Origin: Chitinophaga lutea
GTDB taxonomy: Bacteria; Bacteroidota; Bacteroidia; Chitinophagales; Chitinophagaceae
NCBI RefSeq assembly: GCF_003813775.1
Contig: NZ_RPDH01000002.1
Location: 496,001-560,000 of the forward strand
Direction: 5' to 3'
Length of the DNA: 64,000 nucleotides
The first letter of the stretch is position 1. Every line of letters begins with the position of its first letter. Position numbers and translations under genes: made by a program. This document shows, piece after piece, positions 31,765 to 42,236 of this stretch. The notes beneath the pieces are model-generated. The model was given only the letters and a program-made list of their open reading frames with translations, had not been told where the DNA came from and searched no databases.

Positions 31765-34212
31765 TTATTCCTTACCTGGCGGCGGCTGAATATGCACATC
31801 GCGCTGGGGAAACGGTATCACGACCCCTTCCGCTTTGAACAGCGCATGTATGGCCTGTATCATTTCACTGTTCACCTGCCGCCATTCGGAAATATGCCTT
31901 ACCCAGAACACAAGCTCGATGTTGACCGAACTGTCGTCGAACGATTTGGCCAGCACGCTGGGCACCGGAAAGTGCAGTATCCTTTCATCTTTTTCGAGGA
32001 GCGGCCGCAACAGGCCGATCACCCGCGGCAAATCCGTACCATAGGCCACGCCCACTATAATGTCGACCCGCCGAACATTCCGCCCCATCGTCCAGTTCAC
32101 CAGGTCTTGCTGCAATAGCTGCCCGTTGGGTATGATGATGCACGCGCCGTCGATACTGGTCACTACGCTGCTCCGGAACCCGATCGACTTCATCGTGGCC
32201 AGTTTACCGTTGATCTCTATCAGGTCGCCCACGCTCACCTGCTTTTCGAATGCAATGATGAGACCGCTGACGAGGTTATTGACCAGGCCCTGCAAACCGA
32301 GGCCGATGCCCACGCCCAGTGCGCCGAGAATGATGGTAATGCGGTCGAGCGGGATGCCCGTGGCCGCGAAAGCAAGGAAAAGCCCCAGGCTGAAGATAAA
32401 GATGCGGATGAGCAGGATCCAGTTGCCCAGCCCCATTTTCCCGGCTTTCTCCTGGTGGCCAGCAGGCTCCGCGGCAAAGAAGGAAATCAGCCGCGACAAA
32501 AACGCGGCACAAACGAGGATCAGCACAAACACCAGGATGGTATTGATGGAAAACTCATAATGGCCCAACGTCCGCTGGTCCGACAAAAAGTTGTTCAGCG
32601 GATCTGCCAGCAATTTGAACCCGTAAAAATTCCTGCCGACGAGAATAAACCAGCCCACCACCAGCAGTACATAAAACAATGCCGGTACCTTCTGGCCCAC
32701 CCGGCTGAAATTGAGGTAAAACAGACGGCGGTCGGGATGTTTGTATATCATGGCGGCCAGACCGAGCCCTTCGTTGATCAGGCGCACGGTCCAAAGAAAC
32801 AGGATGGCGATGAGCACGCCGGCGTATCCGCTGACCATAAAGGTTTTGGAGAGATTGTGCCGGCCATATACGTTAAACGCCAGGGCGACGCTTTCCATCG
32901 CGCATACGAACGCGATAAAATAGAGGATATTCTTTTCCCGCAGGTCGTGGCGGTGTTTGCTGCTTAAAATGTAACCGGTGTACAGGATGCCCGCCAGCTG
33001 CAGCGCCAGCATAAAGTACCGTTCCGTCCGCGATGCCTGCAGGATGAAGTTATCGGCGCCGGCCAGCACGAACAGGGTTATCATCACTATCCAGAAACTC
33101 ATCCAGAAACCGGTAATAAAACGGCTGAAGATAAAAGCCAGGCAAACGGCGGATACCACCCACAGCACATAGTTGATGATGAACGGGGGCGACTGGAACA
33201 TGAACTGGAAAATACTGATCGAGATGAGCGCGGCCGACAGCAAGGGATACCGCACCACCAGCTGCTCCTTATGATCGCCTGTCAGCAGCCCGCCCGCAGC
33301 CAGCTGCCGTTTCAGCGACCGCAGGAATATGCAGGACGCGACGATCACCAGCAGGAGCACCAGGAACCTGCCGCCGTTATCGGTTACGTAAAACCGCAGC
33401 AGCAGTGCTTCTTTCGCCCAGGAGAAGCGCATGATTTCTTCGAGTGGCCGCGAAAAGGCAACCGGCCCCCAGATGTTGCTGAACTCGCGCCGGAAAGTTT
33501 TGCCGGACAGGTCCTGGCGGTAGATCTCGATATCTTCCAGGGCCGACCTGATTTCGAACACGAGCGGGTCGAGCCTGAGCTGGAGATTCTGGGCGTTGGC
33601 GGTCGCCAGTTTGAGGCTGCTGTCGATGGGCCGTACTTCCCGGACAACCACCGCCAGTTTTTGCACATACTTCACCAGCGCCGCGGAATCCCCCGGGAAA
33701 AAATACAGCGCTGAATCTACGGACAGTGAGTCTATCCGGTCTTTAAAACCGATCAGGTCGCTGGTATAACGGTTGAGCGCCTGCTGCCGGTGCAGGGCCG
33801 ACTGGTACAACTCAGCAAGAATGGCCGCCGATACGGTCAGGTTGCGTTGCGTCTGGTTGCTGCCTTTATTGGTGAATACGCCGTCTTTCACAATGGCAAG
33901 GCTGGCGGCGGTTTCCTCTATTTCAGCCGCGAGCCCGGCGTTGCCGGCGCTCTTTTTCAGGTAGATTTTAGCCTGTTCCAGGGTGCGCTTCATCTGCTCG
34001 ATCAATTCCCCCTGGCGGATCCGAATACGGCCTTCCCGGTATTCCTGGAGGTTCCGGGCAGCGCCGCCCTGCACCGCCTGTTTCACGCGGCTTACCACAT
34101 CATTGGCGGGCGGAAGCGCGGCGGTATCCGCGGTGATGGAAGTGGTGTCCATGTGCTGTTGCGCGGAAACCGTACCGGCCCAAAAACAGGCCGCCAGCAC
34201 CAGTAATCGCAT
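31765..34212 (-). CDS. Large mechanosensitive ion channel (MscS family)
   Basis: 815 residues from the ATG at 34212, which starts a signal peptide (MRLLVLAACFWAGTVSAQ); the frame to 34299 is rejected. A periplasmic helical domain of about 290 residues is followed by ten or so membrane helices. The MscS core follows: IILGALGVGIGLGLQGLVNN (pore helix, about 610-630), then the beta domain SVGDLIEINGKLATMKSIGF with IIIPNGQLLQQDLVNWT. The size is that of MscK/YbdG-type channels rather than the 286-residue MscS. It should release solutes on hypo-osmotic shock. Confidence 0.93.
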   Translation of the reverse strand: MRLLVLAACFWAGTVSAQQHMDTTSITADTAALPPANDVVSRVKQAVQGGAARNLQEYREGRIRIRQGELIEQMKRTLEQAKIYLKKSAGNAGLAAEIEETAASLAIVKDGVFTNKGSNQTQRNLTVSAAILAELYQSALHRQQALNRYTSDLIGFKDRIDSLSVDSALYFFPGDSAALVKYVQKLAVVVREVRPIDSSLKLATANAQNLQLRLDPLVFEIRSALEDIEIYRQDLSGKTFRREFSNIWGPVAFSRPLEEIMRFSWAKEALLLRFYVTDNGGRFLVLLLVIVASCIFLRSLKRQLAAGGLLTGDHKEQLVVRYPLLSAALISISIFQFMFQSPPFIINYVLWVVSAVCLAFIFSRFITGFWMSFWIVMITLFVLAGADNFILQASRTERYFMLALQLAGILYTGYILSSKHRHDLREKNILYFIAFVCAMESVALAFNVYGRHNLSKTFMVSGYAGVLIAILFLWTVRLINEGLGLAAMIYKHPDRRLFYLNFSRVGQKVPALFYVLLVVGWFILVGRNFYGFKLLADPLNNFLSDQRTLGHYEFSINTILVFVLILVCAAFLSRLISFFAAEPAGHQEKAGKMGLGNWILLIRIFIFSLGLFLAFAATGIPLDRITIILGALGVGIGLGLQGLVNNLVSGLIIAFEKQVSVGDLIEINGKLATMKSIGFRSSVVTSIDGACIIIPNGQLLQQDLVNWTMGRNVRRVDIIVGVAYGTDLPRVIGLLRPLLEKDERILHFPVPSVLAKSFDDSSVNIELVFWVRHISEWRQVNSEMIQAIHALFKAEGVVIPFPQRDVHIQPPPGKE

Positions 34213-34340
34213 GAAGCGCGCGGCGGGCTTTGCTGCCGCGGTGGAACAGAAATGAAACGAAAGGAAATGTTGAAGTTTGTCAGGGCAGTTCGTCCGCATC
34301 CGGTATGTTGCTATTATGGCACTGAATTTACTAAAAATAT

Positions 34341-34985
34341 TTACGCCAGCTGCAGGAACCAGTAATCTTCATGCCGCACCTTTGTGAACGGCGGCAGCTG
34401 CACCGGGGTGGCAAACAGCGGGCAGTCGAGCACTACGGTATGGAACTCCCCGTTCTCCCCACATACGTCCACGCCTTTTTCCTCCAGTTCCGCGATCAAT
34501 ACATCGTCCATCACACGACCCAGGAAGTCTTCGCCCAGGTGGGTGTTGCACGACACGATCATGCAGCGGATGCCTTCCTGCAGCATGCGGTACACGAGCA
34601 TCTTACGCTCCTGTTGCCAGAGGGGCAGCAGGGCTTTGAGGCCGGCGGCGGCGCATACTTTTTCTTCCCAGTCGCGGTGCGGCTGCAGGTCGATGTCGCC
34701 GAACACCACGGCCTGTGCCGCATGTTCGTCAGCGGTGGTTTTTAAAGTGGCGATAAAGTTCTTTTCGTAATCCTGCCAGGAGCTGGCTACGGTGTGCAGG
34801 GGCAGGTCGAGCGCGTCGGCCTGTTGTTGCAATATCGATGTGGGGAGGCCGTGCGAACGGGAAATGCGGCCGTTTTCATTGAGCACATTCAGGAGTGCAA
34901 CGGGGCTGTGACCCTGCTGCACTGCCTGCATGAGCGCGAAGCAGCTGTCTTTTCCGCCGCTCCAGGATGCAATAACATTAATCAT
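34341..34985 (-). CDS. Dph6-like PP-loop ATPase (diphthine-ammonia ligase family)
   Basis: 214 residues. The PP-loop is S9GGKDS14 ([17 protein letters not shown]). Family blocks follow: [50 protein letters not shown] and [19 protein letters not shown]. In eukaryotes and archaea this family amidates diphthine on EF-2. Bacteria lack diphthamide, so here it must adenylate another carboxylate (inference). It overlaps the lepA stop by 8 bp and is translated with it. Confidence 0.9.
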   Translation of the reverse strand: MINVIASWSGGKDSCFALMQAVQQGHSPVALLNVLNENGRISRSHGLPTSILQQQADALDLPLHTVASSWQDYEKNFIATLKTTADEHAAQAVVFGDIDLQPHRDWEEKVCAAAGLKALLPLWQQERKMLVYRMLQEGIRCMIVSCNTHLGEDFLGRVMDDVLIAELEEKGVDVCGENGEFHTVVLDCPLFATPVQLPPFTKVRHEDYWFLQLA

Positions 34986-36771
34986 CGAGTTTCAATACGG
35001 CGAGGAAGGCTTCCTGCGGCACCTCTACGTTGCCGATCTGGCGCATCCGTTTTTTACCTTCTTTCTGTTTCTCCAGCAGCTTGCGTTTACGGGAGATGTC
35101 GCCGCCATAACATTTGGCTGTTACGTCTTTCCGCATGGCGCTGATGTTTTCCCTCGCCACGATTTTGGCGCCGATGGCGGCCTGGATGGCGATGAGGAAT
35201 TGCTGGCGCGGCAGCAGCTCTTTCAGTTTTTCGCAGAGCTTGCGGCCGAAGTCGGTAGCGCGGCTACGGTGAATGAGCGCGCTGAGGGCGTCCACTTTTT
35301 CACCGTTGAGCAGGATATCCATTTTCACGATATCGCTGTCGCGGAAGCCGATGGGGGTATAATCGAAAGAGGCGTACCCGCGGGTCTGGCTCTTCAGTTT
35401 ATCGTAAAAGTCGAACACGATTTCGGTGAGGGGCAGCTCGAACATCAGCTCCACACGCGTGGTGGTGAGGTAGCTCTGGTTGAGCAAAATGCCGCGCTTG
35501 CCGAGGCACAGCGTCATGATGTTGCCGATGTAATCGGGCTTGGTGATGATCTGCGCGCGGATGAACGGCTCCTCGATGCGCTCCAGCTTGGTGGGGTCCG
35601 GCATTTCGGAAGGGTTGTTCACCGTGATCACTTTTTCCTTCGTATCGTGGGCGATGAAACCTACGTTGGGCACGGTGGTGATCACCGTCTGGTTGAATTC
35701 CCTTTCCAGCCGCTCCTGTATGATCTCCATGTGCAGCATCCCGAGGAAACCGCAACGGAAACCGAAACCGAGCGCCTGCGAGGTTTCCAGTTCGTAAGTC
35801 AGCGAGGCGTCGTTGAGCTGGAGTTTGTCCATGCAATCGCGCAGCTCTTCGAAGTCTTCCGTCACTACCGGGAAAATACCCGCGAATACCATGGGCTTCA
35901 CTTCCTCGAAACCCTGGATGGCCTGTTTGCAGGGGTTGTTGGCCAGGGTGATGGTATCCCCTACTTTCACCTCCTTGGCGTTTTTGATGCCGGTGATGAT
36001 GTAGCCTACGTCGCCGGCGAACACCTGGTTCTTGGGCTCGAGCCCCAGTTTGAGGATGCCCACTTCGGCCGCTTCATATTCTTCGCCGGTGTTCACGAAC
36101 CGGATTTTGTCGCCTTTTTTGATGGAACCGTTATAGATACGGAAGTATGCGATGATACCGCGGAAGGAGTTGAACACGCTGTCGAAGATCAGCGCCTGCA
36201 GCGGCTCGTCCACATTGCCTTTCGGGGCCGGGATGCGGGTCACGATAGCTTCCAGGATCTCTTCGATGCCGATGCCGGACTTGCCGGAGGCCAGGAGGAT
36301 GTCTTCATCCTTCACGCCGATCAGCTCGATGATCTGGTCTTTCACTTCCTCGATCATGGCGCCCGCCATGTCGATCTTGTTGATCACGGGGATGATTTCG
36401 AGGTCGTTTTCGAGCGCCAGGTACAGGTTGGAGATCGTCTGGGCCTGGATGCCCTGGGCGGCGTCTACCAGCAGCAGGGCGCCTTCGCAGGCAGCCAGCG
36501 CGCGGGATACTTCGTAGGAGAAGTCCACGTGGCCCGGGGTGTCGATCAGGTTAAATATAAAGTCTTCGCCGTTTTTGGCTTTGTAGCTCATTTGGATGGC
36601 GTGGCTCTTGATGGTAATGCCTTTTTCCCTTTCAAGATCCATGTCGTCCAGCACCTGCGCCTGCATGTCCCGGTCGGAAATGGTATGGGTAAACTCCAAA
36701 AGTCGGTCTGCCAGGGTACTCTTCCCGTGGTCGATGTGTGCAATGATGCAAAAATTCCGGATATTCTTCAT
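34978..36771 (-). CDS. lepA: Elongation factor 4 (back-translocating GTPase)
   Basis: 597 residues, the usual length. G motifs: [20 protein letters not shown] (P-loop), [16 protein letters not shown] (G3), INKIDMAGA (G4). The LepA-specific C-terminal domain ends [20 protein letters not shown] near 560-580 and then [20 protein letters not shown]. It binds stalled ribosomes and promotes biogenesis or back-translocation. Promoter box at 36857-36864. Confidence 0.97.
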   Translation of the reverse strand: MKNIRNFCIIAHIDHGKSTLADRLLEFTHTISDRDMQAQVLDDMDLEREKGITIKSHAIQMSYKAKNGEDFIFNLIDTPGHVDFSYEVSRALAACEGALLLVDAAQGIQAQTISNLYLALENDLEIIPVINKIDMAGAMIEEVKDQIIELIGVKDEDILLASGKSGIGIEEILEAIVTRIPAPKGNVDEPLQALIFDSVFNSFRGIIAYFRIYNGSIKKGDKIRFVNTGEEYEAAEVGILKLGLEPKNQVFAGDVGYIITGIKNAKEVKVGDTITLANNPCKQAIQGFEEVKPMVFAGIFPVVTEDFEELRDCMDKLQLNDASLTYELETSQALGFGFRCGFLGMLHMEIIQERLEREFNQTVITTVPNVGFIAHDTKEKVITVNNPSEMPDPTKLERIEEPFIRAQIITKPDYIGNIMTLCLGKRGILLNQSYLTTTRVELMFELPLTEIVFDFYDKLKSQTRGYASFDYTPIGFRDSDIVKMDILLNGEKVDALSALIHRSRATDFGRKLCEKLKELLPRQQFLIAIQAAIGAKIVARENISAMRKDVTAKCYGGDISRKRKLLEKQKEGKKRMRQIGNVEVPQEAFLAVLKLDD

Positions 36772-36856
36772 ATATAAACTCCTAAGATCACTGCGTTCTA
36801 AGGCTCCGGACGCTTTTTACACCGATTCCATCGCAGATCAGGCTAAGTTCAAGGCG

Positions 36857-36864
36857 CAAAGGTA
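36857..36864 (-). promoter_or_regulatory. Probable lepA promoter, -7 box TACCTTTG
   Basis: Minus-strand exact TAnnTTTG match, giving a leader of about 80 bases before lepA. Confidence 0.55.
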
Positions 36865-36942
36865 TTAAATTTTGTTCTTCTTTCATGTGTTGCATCCCTC
36901 AATTGCACGTATTTCTTTACTTTTAAAGCAAAAAACCGACAT

Positions 36943-37200
36943 ATGGCACTGCAACAACAATTCGAGGAGGCCGTAGCCGCCAGTAAAACGCTCAGCAGCA
37001 AACCGGACAACGACATCCTGCTGCAATTGTATTCCCTGTACAAACAGGCCACGGAAGGCGACGTGAACATCGAGCCGCCCACAGGCGCATTCGATTTTGT
37101 GGGCAAAGCCAAATGGGACGCCTGGAATAACCTGAAGGGGAAGTCGAAGGACGAAGCCATGCAGCAGTACATCGACCTGGTGAATAAATTAAAGGGATAA
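36943..37200 (+). CDS. Acyl-CoA-binding protein
   Basis: 85 residues, the size of the ACBP four-helix bundle. Signature: [20 protein letters not shown] (about 24-43), [20 protein letters not shown] (about 47-66), [18 protein letters not shown]. It binds long-chain acyl-CoA esters and buffers the cytosolic pool. It lies just upstream of rocD, which has its own -7 box. Confidence 0.95.
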   Translation: MALQQQFEEAVAASKTLSSKPDNDILLQLYSLYKQATEGDVNIEPPTGAFDFVGKAKWDAWNNLKGKSKDEAMQQYIDLVNKLKG

Positions 37201-37212
37201 AAGCGGAATGCA

Positions 37213-37220
37213 TAACTTTG
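37213..37220 (+). promoter_or_regulatory. Probable rocD promoter, -7 box TAACTTTG
   Basis: Exact TAnnTTTG match 6 bases before the ATG at 37227, so the transcript would have almost no leader. It also argues against the in-frame TTG at 37218, which lies inside the box. Confidence 0.5.
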
Positions 37221-37226
37221 GGGGAT

Positions 37227-38465
37227 ATGGTACCGAATTATACGATCAGTGAAAAGACGCAACATTTCCTGGACCTGGAAGAGCAGTACGGCGCGCATAA
37301 TTACCACCCCCTGCCGGTGGTGCTGAACCGCGGTGAAGGTGTGTACGTATGGGATGTGGACGGCAAACGTTATTACGATTTTTTGTCCGGCTACTCCGCC
37401 GTGAACCAGGGCCACTGCCACCCCGCCATCGTGGCAGCGCTCACTGAACAGGCGCAGCGGCTCACCCTTACTTCAAGAGCGTTCCACAGCAGCCTGCTGG
37501 GGGAATATGCCGCTTATATCACCCGTTATTTCGGATACGACAAGGTATTGCCCATGAACACCGGCGTGGAAGCCGTGGAAACCGCGCTGAAGCTCTGCCG
37601 CCGCTGGGGGTATGTGGTGAAGGGCATTCCGGAAGACAAAGCAAAGATCATCGTATGCAGCGATAACTTCCACGGCCGCACCCTCAACGTGGTATCCTTC
37701 AGCACAGACCCTGTAGCCCGTAAAAACTTCGGCCCTTATATGCCCGGTTATGAGATCATCCCGTTCAACGACCTGCCGGCGCTCGCCCATGCGCTGCAGG
37801 ACAAAAACGTGGCCGGTTTCATGTTCGAGCCCATACAGGGCGAGGCCGGCGTGGTGGTGCCCGACGAAGGTTACCTCTCAAAAGTGCGCCAGTACTGTAC
37901 CGATGCCGGCGTGCTGATGATCGCCGACGAGATCCAGACCGGCCTGGGGCGCACCGGCCTGATGCTGGCCTGCGACCATGAAAATGTACGGCCCGACATC
38001 CTGGTGCTCGGCAAAGCCCTTTCCGGCGGCGTGCTGCCCGTATCCGCCGTACTGGCCGACGACGACATCATGCTCACCATCAAACCCGGCGAGCACGGCT
38101 CCACCTATGGCGGCAACCCGCTTGCCTGTAAAGTGGCCATGGCCGCACTGGAGGCGTTGCGCAACGAACGCATGGCCGAAAACGCCGCCAGAATGGGCGC
38201 CCTGCTCCGCGAAGGCATCCGGAACATATCATCTCCTTACATCAAAACCGTCCGGGGCAAAGGCCTGCTCAACGCCATCGTGATCGATCACCCGCACGAA
38301 GACGCCGCCTGGCAGCTGTGCCTCGCGCTGAAAGAAAACGGGCTGCTGGCCAAACCCACCCACGGCGATAAAATCCGCTTCGCGCCGCCGCTGACCATCA
38401 ACGCCGCGCAGATCGCGGAGTGTGTAAACATCATCCGCAAAAGCATCGAGGTATTAAACAGCTGA
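37227..38465 (+). CDS. rocD: Ornithine--oxo-acid transaminase
   Basis: 412 residues from the ATG at 37227. A PLP class III aminotransferase that converts ornithine and 2-oxoglutarate to glutamate semialdehyde and glutamate. Ornithine-type signatures: [75 protein letters not shown]. The PLP lysine is in [18 protein letters not shown], near 260. Distinguished from acetylornithine transaminase by N-Y-x-P-L-P-V and [10 protein letters not shown]. Confidence 0.95.
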   Translation: MVPNYTISEKTQHFLDLEEQYGAHNYHPLPVVLNRGEGVYVWDVDGKRYYDFLSGYSAVNQGHCHPAIVAALTEQAQRLTLTSRAFHSSLLGEYAAYITRYFGYDKVLPMNTGVEAVETALKLCRRWGYVVKGIPEDKAKIIVCSDNFHGRTLNVVSFSTDPVARKNFGPYMPGYEIIPFNDLPALAHALQDKNVAGFMFEPIQGEAGVVVPDEGYLSKVRQYCTDAGVLMIADEIQTGLGRTGLMLACDHENVRPDILVLGKALSGGVLPVSAVLADDDIMLTIKPGEHGSTYGGNPLACKVAMAALEALRNERMAENAARMGALLREGIRNISSPYIKTVRGKGLLNAIVIDHPHEDAAWQLCLALKENGLLAKPTHGDKIRFAPPLTINAAQIAECVNIIRKSIEVLNS

Positions 38466-38473
38466 GTGATTCC

Positions 38474-39109
38474 ATGAATAACAATACAAAAGCCATCAGA
38501 AGCTCCGGCTGGAGAACAGACATGCTCATCGGCTTCCCCGACGGGTTGCTGCTGCTCCTGTTCACCACGCAGGTGCTGTATTCCAAAGAGCTGTCCGTCG
38601 ATTCGTTTTACCTCATCCACCTGTTCATCCTCGGCGTTGCCACGCTGCTGATGATGATCGCCGTGTTCCGCGCCAACCGCGGCGACGATGAAGACGGCAC
38701 CATGAGCCCCGAAGAAAGGGCCAAACTGCAGAACCTCGATATATCAAGGCCCACCATCGAACAGATCGCCATGGAAATGGAACGCGACCAGCAGATCTGG
38801 GAAAAAACCCTGCAGGAAGAAAATGTGGAATTAAGGAGTTACGGACTGGGCCACGCGCTGAAAAGCGCACTGGCAACCGGGTTGTTTTTCCTGTTGGGAG
38901 GCAGCCTCACCTTCCTCCCCTACCTGGCCAGTGAAGATTTTTCATTCGCCTCGAAAGTCAGCCTCAGCATCAGCCTGATCGCGCTGCTGATATTCGCTTA
39001 CCTCAAATCACGCATCACCGGCCAGCGCGCCATCCGCACCTCCCTGCGCTACCTGGCAACGGGCGGACTGGTGATACTGGCGTCGTACCTGATCAGTATT
39101 GCTATCTAG
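38474..39109 (+). CDS. VIT1/CCC1-like membrane protein
   Basis: 211 residues from the ATG at 38474. The N-terminus DMLIGFPDGLLLLLFTTQVL matches the first helix of VIT1/CCC1 iron/manganese transporters. A charged cytosolic stretch (MSPEERAKLQNLDISRPTIE) follows, then three helices (ALKSALATGLFFLLGGSLTF, VSLSISLIALLIFAYLKS, LVILASYLISIAI). Metal transport is inferred from the family. It lies 8 bp after rocD and overlaps the converging gene by 4 bp at CTAG. Confidence 0.8.
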   Translation: MNNNTKAIRSSGWRTDMLIGFPDGLLLLLFTTQVLYSKELSVDSFYLIHLFILGVATLLMMIAVFRANRGDDEDGTMSPEERAKLQNLDISRPTIEQIAMEMERDQQIWEKTLQEENVELRSYGLGHALKSALATGLFFLLGGSLTFLPYLASEDFSFASKVSLSISLIALLIFAYLKSRITGQRAIRTSLRYLATGGLVILASYLISIAI

Positions 39110-39504
39110 ATTTTTTTAATGAACCGCTGGTGATTCATCAATACGCAGATGAACGCCAGGATGGCCGCGCCCAGCGAGAGGAACAACCCGATCTTCTGGT
39201 CGGGGCAAATCCCCATTTCGCAGCGGGAATAGATGAGCATGTTGCGGAAGGCCCATGCGGCGAGGAAGGCGCTGGTAAACAGGTTTACCCGCGGCGACCA
39301 GCCTTTTTGTATCAGGAAGAGAATGAGGACGATGACGGAAACGGCGATGCTTAATTTGCCCGGCTCCCCGAAACTGGAGCCTTCGCTTTGCAGCCCGGTA
39401 AACACCAGTACCTGCCCGTTGACGGACACGCTGACCCAGGGCAGGAATGCGCTGACGATCACGACTAAGGCGGCAATGGCGCCGATGATGCTTGATTTCG
39501 ACAT
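39106..39504 (-). CDS. Small multi-pass membrane protein of unknown function
   Basis: 132 residues from the ATG at 39504. Four hydrophobic helices: IIGAIAALVVIVSAFLPWVS, LSIAVSVIVLILFLIQ, VNLFTSAFLAAWAF and IGLFLSLGAAILAFICVL. A cysteine pair (SRCEMGICPDQK) lies between helices 3 and 4. The family is not recognised. The stop codon overlaps that of the VIT1-like gene (shared CTAG). Confidence 0.7.
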   Translation of the reverse strand: MSKSSIIGAIAALVVIVSAFLPWVSVSVNGQVLVFTGLQSEGSSFGEPGKLSIAVSVIVLILFLIQKGWSPRVNLFTSAFLAAWAFRNMLIYSRCEMGICPDQKIGLFLSLGAAILAFICVLMNHQRFIKKI

Positions 39505-39588
39505 TGGGAACGAATTGAACGGCAAAGTAAGGGAGAATTTTCGGGAAAGGGAAATTCGAAATCACCCGCTCGATAACAGCATTCCAGA

Positions 39589-40461
39589 TCAACCTGCGGC
39601 CAGCCGGAAGATATGACTTCCCCCATCGTCGTTATCCGCGACGAGCATGATCTCCATGGTATCGGCGAGCTCGCGGACGCAGATGGATTCGATCTTCTGG
39701 CTGTTGAACACAGGATGTACTTCTTCCAGCTTAAACCATTCATCGGGCCTGACGGTTGATTGTTTGACGGCGGCAGTGGCGTTTTTGATGATGCCCATCC
39801 GGCTGTCTGATATTTTGCCGTCGTCGTAAACGTTGGTGGTTTCTTCTTTCGATGTCGTAAAGAACAGCCAGTCTTTTTCCGGATGCCAGGCCAGGCCTGA
39901 TATGCCGGAAAAACCGGGTTCTTCCGGGAGATGCAAATGGCAGATGTGCGTGCCGCTTACCGGTTTCCAGATCTCCTGTACGGCCGATAAAATGAGCAGG
40001 TTTTCCGGTTTGCCGAGGTGGCCGCGGTTCCCGAGCAGCAACGCCTCCCCTAGTTCCGTGGCCGCTTCGATGTTCAGGTCCGCTTCGAGCTTCAATGTTT
40101 CATAGAATGCCGTGAGATCTTTGATTTCCATTGCTCCCGTATCGGGAAAATAAAGCAGCGCGGCGTTCCGGTGCGGTGCGAGGGAGCCTGAACCGAGGGC
40201 CATCAAGGCGGTTTTGTTAGCGGCTTTTATGATGGAGAGGCTTTCCCAGTCTTTTTTGATCTTTTTCGGAATACGCGGTTGCTCACCGTTGCTTTCAGCG
40301 CCGGGAACAGGCAGGCGGTTATTGAGCGTGAGATCGGCGTTCAATATGAACAACTTCGTGGCGTCGTCGCCAACGATATAGTAGTGACCGTTATAGAAAG
40401 CAAGTCCGCTGGCACTGGGGATGCCGGGGAAGTGCTGGTGATGTTGGAGGGTGAGAACCAT
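39589..40461 (-). CDS. DUF6929 family protein, beta-propeller-like
   Basis: 290 residues from the ATG at 40461. No signal peptide. Repeated strand patterns (GLAFYNGHYYIVGDDATKLF, KKDWESLSIIKAANKTALMA, GISGLAWHPEKDWLFFTTS, KIESICVRELADTMEIMLVA) suggest a propeller, similar to SdiA-regulated or phytase-like folds. The pattern D-W-E-S near 73 and L-A-W-H-P near 198 fits DUF6929. Function unknown. Confidence 0.75.
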   Translation of the reverse strand: MVLTLQHHQHFPGIPSASGLAFYNGHYYIVGDDATKLFILNADLTLNNRLPVPGAESNGEQPRIPKKIKKDWESLSIIKAANKTALMALGSGSLAPHRNAALLYFPDTGAMEIKDLTAFYETLKLEADLNIEAATELGEALLLGNRGHLGKPENLLILSAVQEIWKPVSGTHICHLHLPEEPGFSGISGLAWHPEKDWLFFTTSKEETTNVYDDGKISDSRMGIIKNATAAVKQSTVRPDEWFKLEEVHPVFNSQKIESICVRELADTMEIMLVADNDDGGSHIFRLAAG

Positions 40462-40584
40462 GGTGATGGTTTGGATTTTTTGACGGCGAACCGGTTTCAC
40501 ATAGATAAGTAATTCTCCTGAAATTTCAACATAGAAACATGGCCGCCGGTATTCATACAAGGGAAAGCTTTGCTGTCTTCAAAC

Positions 40585-40611
40585 AAAAAAAGCCGCACCC
40601 AACGGTGCGGC
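40585..40611 (-). terminator. Rho-independent terminator of the serine hydrolase gene
   Basis: Minus-strand 8-bp stem GCCGCACC/GGTGCGGC, loop of 4, then a T-run; 24 bp past the stop. Confidence 0.88.
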
Positions 40612-40634
40612 CCTGAATGTTATGAATAAGCTCC

Positions 40635-41768
40635 TTACTCCCAGCTATCGTTGTAGGCATACGAAGCTATCAAAGCCAGGCTGCGCCACTGGCCGGACCA
40701 GGAGGTGATGGACAGGCTCAGTTCTATATTGCCGGGATATTTCACCACCAGTGTTTGCATACCCGGTTCGCCCCATTGAAGCGCGCCGTCTTTGCCGTAG
40801 CTCTGTCCGCGGATGGTCATGAAGGAATCCTCCGTATCCCATCCCAGGAAGTTGCTGTCCATCATCGTGCGCTGCGTTTTGGTCAGCAGTGTTTCCGTGT
40901 TGGCGAGGTAGGCCATGAACCGGGCCATTTCCATGGTGGAGAGGTAATATCCTCCGCCGCCGCATTCAGGCGTCCAGTCGAAATGGTCGTAAGTCACAAG
41001 TTTCGGTCCTTCGTTCATTGCCTGTGCGGAATTGACGCCCGGCTTGCAAAGGGCGCTGCCGATGCCGATGGGCGTAAAAATATTGCCCTGCAGGTATTTG
41101 ACATACTGGATGCTCATCCATTCCTCGAACAGGGCGGTTTTTTCCGGCACCAGGCTGGCCTCGATCTGGAGCGCCGCCTGTTTGTTGATCATGTACGGGA
41201 TCATGACGCGGAAGATGGCGAAGTTCATGTTATCGTAATCCTTGGGTTTGGCGGGATTGTCCAGCCCGTTGAGGCACAGTGCCTTGATAAACTCGATTTT
41301 ACCCGTGCCCTGTGCGATGCCCGAGCGGTGCGTCAGCAACTGGCGGAAGGTGACGTCTTTGACCTCCTGTACCGTGTTGAAGTATTTAGGCAACCACTGG
41401 CCGATGGCATCGTCCAGTTTGATACCGTTTTTCTCCATCAGTTGAATGACCGCCACGGCCGTGAGCGTTTTGGTCACGCTGGCGATGTTCATCTCCTGGT
41501 CCGGGTGCATCGGGCTGAACCCGCCGGCGGTTTTCACATAGGCTATACCTGTGGAGCAGGTGTCTACCCAGCGCCCGTTCTGGCTGATGACGAAGGAATA
41601 CCCGCGCGGTTGCGTGGCAGCGGTTTTCGAGATGTTCTTCTTCAGTTCTTCCTTGAATTTGGCCGCGTTGAATTTCTTTTGGGGTACCGGCGCCTTGTCT
41701 TTGACACAGGAGCTTGCTGCGATCACCGTGATACAGGCCACCAGCATAAGTTTCAATAACGTTTTCAT
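40635..41768 (-). CDS. Serine hydrolase lipoprotein, beta-lactamase class C fold
   Basis: 377 residues. The lipoprotein signal ends AASSC21. The catalytic S-x-x-K is S97VTK100 (NIASVTKTLTAVAVIQ), and the second motif Y-x-N appears as YDNMNFAI near 190. GGGYYLSTMEMARFMAYL near 290 fits the beta-lactamase family (Pfam Beta-lactamase). Members include D-aminopeptidases, esterases and penicillin-binding enzymes, so activity on beta-lactams cannot be assumed. Single gene. Confidence 0.9.
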   Translation of the reverse strand: MKTLLKLMLVACITVIAASSCVKDKAPVPQKKFNAAKFKEELKKNISKTAATQPRGYSFVISQNGRWVDTCSTGIAYVKTAGGFSPMHPDQEMNIASVTKTLTAVAVIQLMEKNGIKLDDAIGQWLPKYFNTVQEVKDVTFRQLLTHRSGIAQGTGKIEFIKALCLNGLDNPAKPKDYDNMNFAIFRVMIPYMINKQAALQIEASLVPEKTALFEEWMSIQYVKYLQGNIFTPIGIGSALCKPGVNSAQAMNEGPKLVTYDHFDWTPECGGGGYYLSTMEMARFMAYLANTETLLTKTQRTMMDSNFLGWDTEDSFMTIRGQSYGKDGALQWGEPGMQTLVVKYPGNIELSLSITSWSGQWRSLALIASYAYNDSWE

Positions 41769-42236
41769 GTTTGTTGCAATTGGGGTGAATGATTTAACGC
41801 CACAAAAATGCGGTGGAAAGCGGGAGATTATTGAACGGGTTAACGGATGGGGGGATTGGGTTAATGAATGGGAGGATGTGTTCGCACTCGCATCTCAAGT
41901 TACAGGGGAGACTATCTAAATAAGCAATTTCCCTTTACATATCAAAATACAAACATCTTTGCATCGCTTCGATACAAACATCTTTGCAATCCTCATTGCA
42001 TTTGTTTCAACCTGCCCGAACGCTCCTTTTCAACGAATCTTACATAGGCCGAACCTTATGATAGTATTAGGTTTCAAGGGGGTTGCGTCATATCTCCTTT
42101 ATATTCCCGTCATATCTCCTTCATTGTTGCGTCATCCTTATAAAGATATGGCGCAACAATATTGAAATTCAGGTGTTAGTACGTTGGTAATATATCCATG
42201 ATATCTGAATTTATTGTTTCACCCTAAAGTATCACT
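41769..42236. other. 468-bp AT-rich intergenic region with short repeats
   Basis: No gene accepted. It contains two copies of ATACAAACATCTTTGCA (41947-41963, 41972-41988) and repeated GTCATATCTCCTT. An imperfect inverted repeat built on TTGCGTCATATCT lies between about 42083 and 42160. Confidence 0.6.
41947..41988. repeat. Two direct copies of a 17-bp sequence
   Basis: ATACAAACATCTTTGCA at 41947 and 41972, start to start 25 bp, roughly two helical turns. Could be an operator pair. Confidence 0.7.

Noticed and set aside
34930..36777. 615-codon frame antisense to lepA
   Set aside because: Shadow frame caused by lack of stop codons opposite a GC-rich gene.
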